A stretch of DNA of 8,461 bases from positions 1-8,461 of the forward strand of contig NHHO02000019.1 of NCBI GenBank assembly GCA_002171035.2, written 5' to 3'. The position numbers were made by a program, and so were the translations under genes. Origin of the DNA: Candidatus Pelagibacter sp. TMED165 (GTDB lineage: Bacteria; Pseudomonadota; Alphaproteobacteria; Pelagibacterales; Pelagibacteraceae). Numbering within the stretch: the stretch's first letter is position 1; every line of letters begins with the position of its first letter. Of the stretch, positions 7,006-8,461 are shown in pieces. Under the pieces are notes generated by a model, which was not told the origin of the DNA, ran no database searches, and saw nothing but the letters and a program-made list of their open reading frames with translations.

Positions 7006-8461
7006 TAGAATAATTTATCTAATACTTTAGCTGAAGAGAGAACCCCAGGCATTCCAGCACCAGGATGTGTTCCTGCACCTACAAAATATAAATTATTAAA
7101 AATTTCAGATTTATTATGAAATCTAAAATAAGCAGATTGTGAAAACTTAGGTTGTATTGAAAAACCTGATCCGTGTAATGTGTCCAAATCTTTTTCGAAA
7201 TAATCAGGTGTTAGATAAAAATCATTTACTACATTTTCTTTAATTCCTGGTAGGACTGATTTATCCATTTTATCGAGCACTAAATTTTTAAATTTTTCAC
7301 CTTCATTAACCCAGTTTATTTTTGATAAATTGTTTGGCACTGGTACAAGAACATAGAAAGCATCATGGCCATTTGGCGACATGCTTGAGTCTGTGGAAGA
7401 GGGTCGATGTAAATAATAACTAATATCATTTGATAAAACTTTCTTTTCAAAAATTTTATTTAAATGTGTTTCGTACGACTCCCCAAAATATATTGTGTGA
7501 TGGGCTACATGTTTGTATTTTTTTTTAGAGCCGAAATAGTAAACAAATAAACCCATTGAATAATCCATTCTTTTCATTTTTTGTTTAAATAAAAAACTAT
7601 AATTATGTTTAGATTTTACTAATTTTTTATAAAAAGATGGAGGATCTGAATTACAAATTACATAATCAGTCATTATTATTTTAGAGTTATTTATTTTGAC
7701 AGACTTTACCTCTTTATTTTCCGTGATTACTTCTGTAACTTCAGCATTTTTTATTATTTGTATATTTTCTTCCTTCATAAGGGCTTCTAAGGCTTTTACT
7801 ATATTTCCTGTTCCTCCCATCGAATAATGAATTCCCCATTTTTTTTCTAAGAATAATATTAAGGTATATATAGAAGTTGTGGTGAAAGGATTCCCTCCAA
7901 CTAGAAGAGGGTGCATACTGAAAACTCTTCGCAATTTTTCATTATTAATAAAACTGGAAACCAAACTGTAAACCGATTTATAACTTTTTAATTTGATCAA
8001 AGCTGGAATTTGCTTGAGCATAAAATTCAAATTATTAAATGGTTTATCAGAAAGTTCAGTAAATCCTTTATCAAATATTCTTTCGGTAAAATTTACTAAT
8101 TTGTGGTATCCAATTACATCTTCTTTGGAAAACTTTTTAATTTGATTTTCCATGTAATTATTATCCCCTGTATAATCAAAAGTATTTCCATCGCTAAATA
8201 CAAAACGGTACCACAAATCAAGTGGAATTATTTTTACATAGTCAGAAATTTTTTTATTAAATAATGTAAATAATTCTTCAAAAAGATATGGAGCGGTTAT
8301 AACAGTGGGTCCTCCATCATAAATAAAATTTTCTTTTCTAAAAACTCTGGCACGTCCTCCAAGATCAGGTTGTTTTTCAACTAAAGTAACATCAAACCCT
8401 TTAGCACGCATCCTTAAGGCAGAGGCCATCCCTCCAAAACCTGATCCAATAACTATAATTT
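7005..8461 (-). CDS. crtI: Phytoene desaturase (CrtI), 5' end cut off by the window edge
   Basis: CrtI is an FAD-dependent desaturase that turns phytoene into lycopene. The first ATG in the window (8429-8427) is not the true start. The frame stays open to 8461, and the ten codons before that ATG read IIVIGSGFGG, which is the GxGxxG FAD-binding loop at the beginning of this family. The real start must lie just beyond the right edge, making a protein of roughly 485-495 residues. Counting from M at 8429, later landmarks are VEKQPDLGGRARVF (17-30), DGGPTVITAPYLFEELF (38-54) and the C-terminal desaturase signature FVGAGTHPGAGMPGVL (449-464). These fit the bacterial phytoene desaturase group better than CrtN or CrtD. 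The context of crtB and crtY agrees. It is the first visible gene of the - strand operon, and its stop overlaps the crtB start by one base. The promoter is outside the window. Confidence 0.95.
   Translation of the reverse strand, partial: IIVIGSGFGGMASALRMRAKGFDVTLVEKQPDLGGRARVFRKENFIYDGGPTVITAPYLFEELFTLFNKKISDYVKIIPLDLWYRFVFSDGNTFDYTGDNNYMENQIKKFSKEDVIGYHKLVNFTERIFDKGFTELSDKPFNNLNFMLKQIPALIKLKSYKSVYSLVSSFINNEKLRRVFSMHPLLVGGNPFTTTSIYTLILFLEKKWGIHYSMGGTGNIVKALEALMKEENIQIIKNAEVTEVITENKEVKSVKINNSKIIMTDYVICNSDPPSFYKKLVKSKHNYSFLFKQKMKRMDYSMGLFVYYFGSKKKYKHVAHHTIYFGESYETHLNKIFEKKVLSNDISYYLHRPSSTDSSMSPNGHDAFYVLVPVPNNLSKINWVNEGEKFKNLVLDKMDKSVLPGIKENVVNDFYLTPDYFEKDLDTLHGSGFSIQPKFSQSAYFRFHNKSEIFNNLYFVGAGTHPGAGMPGVLSSAKVLDKLF

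Noticed and set aside
4198..8461. Recently acquired genomic island carrying the crt-blh genes
   Set aside because: No integrase, transposase, tRNA or flanking repeats are seen. By eye, the base composition and codon use match thrC, thrB and ispH, and the genes overlap their neighbours. Older transfer cannot be excluded.

Overview
This AT-rich window (clearly well under 35% G+C by eye) carries nine protein genes and essentially no spacer DNA. The composition, the complete gene packing, the alphaproteobacterial-style ispH-thrB-rnhA neighbourhood and a retinal-biosynthesis block point to a streamlined marine alphaproteobacterium. The SAR11 clade (Pelagibacterales) is the best guess. That assignment is inferred from style and gene content, not from a database match.

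Layout. On the + strand, thrC (threonine synthase) is followed by a Prx5-type peroxiredoxin, with a one-base stop/start overlap. The peroxiredoxin then runs tail to tail into a long - strand operon, and the two 3' ends overlap by 8 bases. Read in its own direction from the right edge, that operon is crtI (5' end cut off by the window edge), crtB, crtY, blh, ispH, thrB, rnhA. All six junctions inside it overlap, by 1, 14, 1, 17, 1 and 1 bases. No stretch over 31 bases lacks a gene. I see no tRNA, rRNA, mobile element, CRISPR array or long repeat.

How the genes work together. IspH makes the C5 isoprenoid units IPP and DMAPP. After prenyl elongation to GGPP by an enzyme not in the window, CrtB makes phytoene, CrtI desaturates it to lycopene, CrtY cyclises lycopene to beta-carotene, and Blh cleaves beta-carotene to retinal, the chromophore of microbial rhodopsins. 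No rhodopsin gene and no GGPP synthase (crtE) lie in the window. ThrB and ThrC are the last two steps of threonine synthesis, but they sit on opposite, converging transcription units about 0.9 kb apart. RNase HI and the peroxiredoxin are housekeeping genes at the convergence point.

I do not see a new biological system here. The proteins belong to known families. The points worth a second look are the coupling of the retinal genes to ispH, the unbroken chain of overlapping genes, a terminator-like hairpin buried in the end of the peroxiredoxin gene, three 10-A tracts in thrC, and some local motif deviations.
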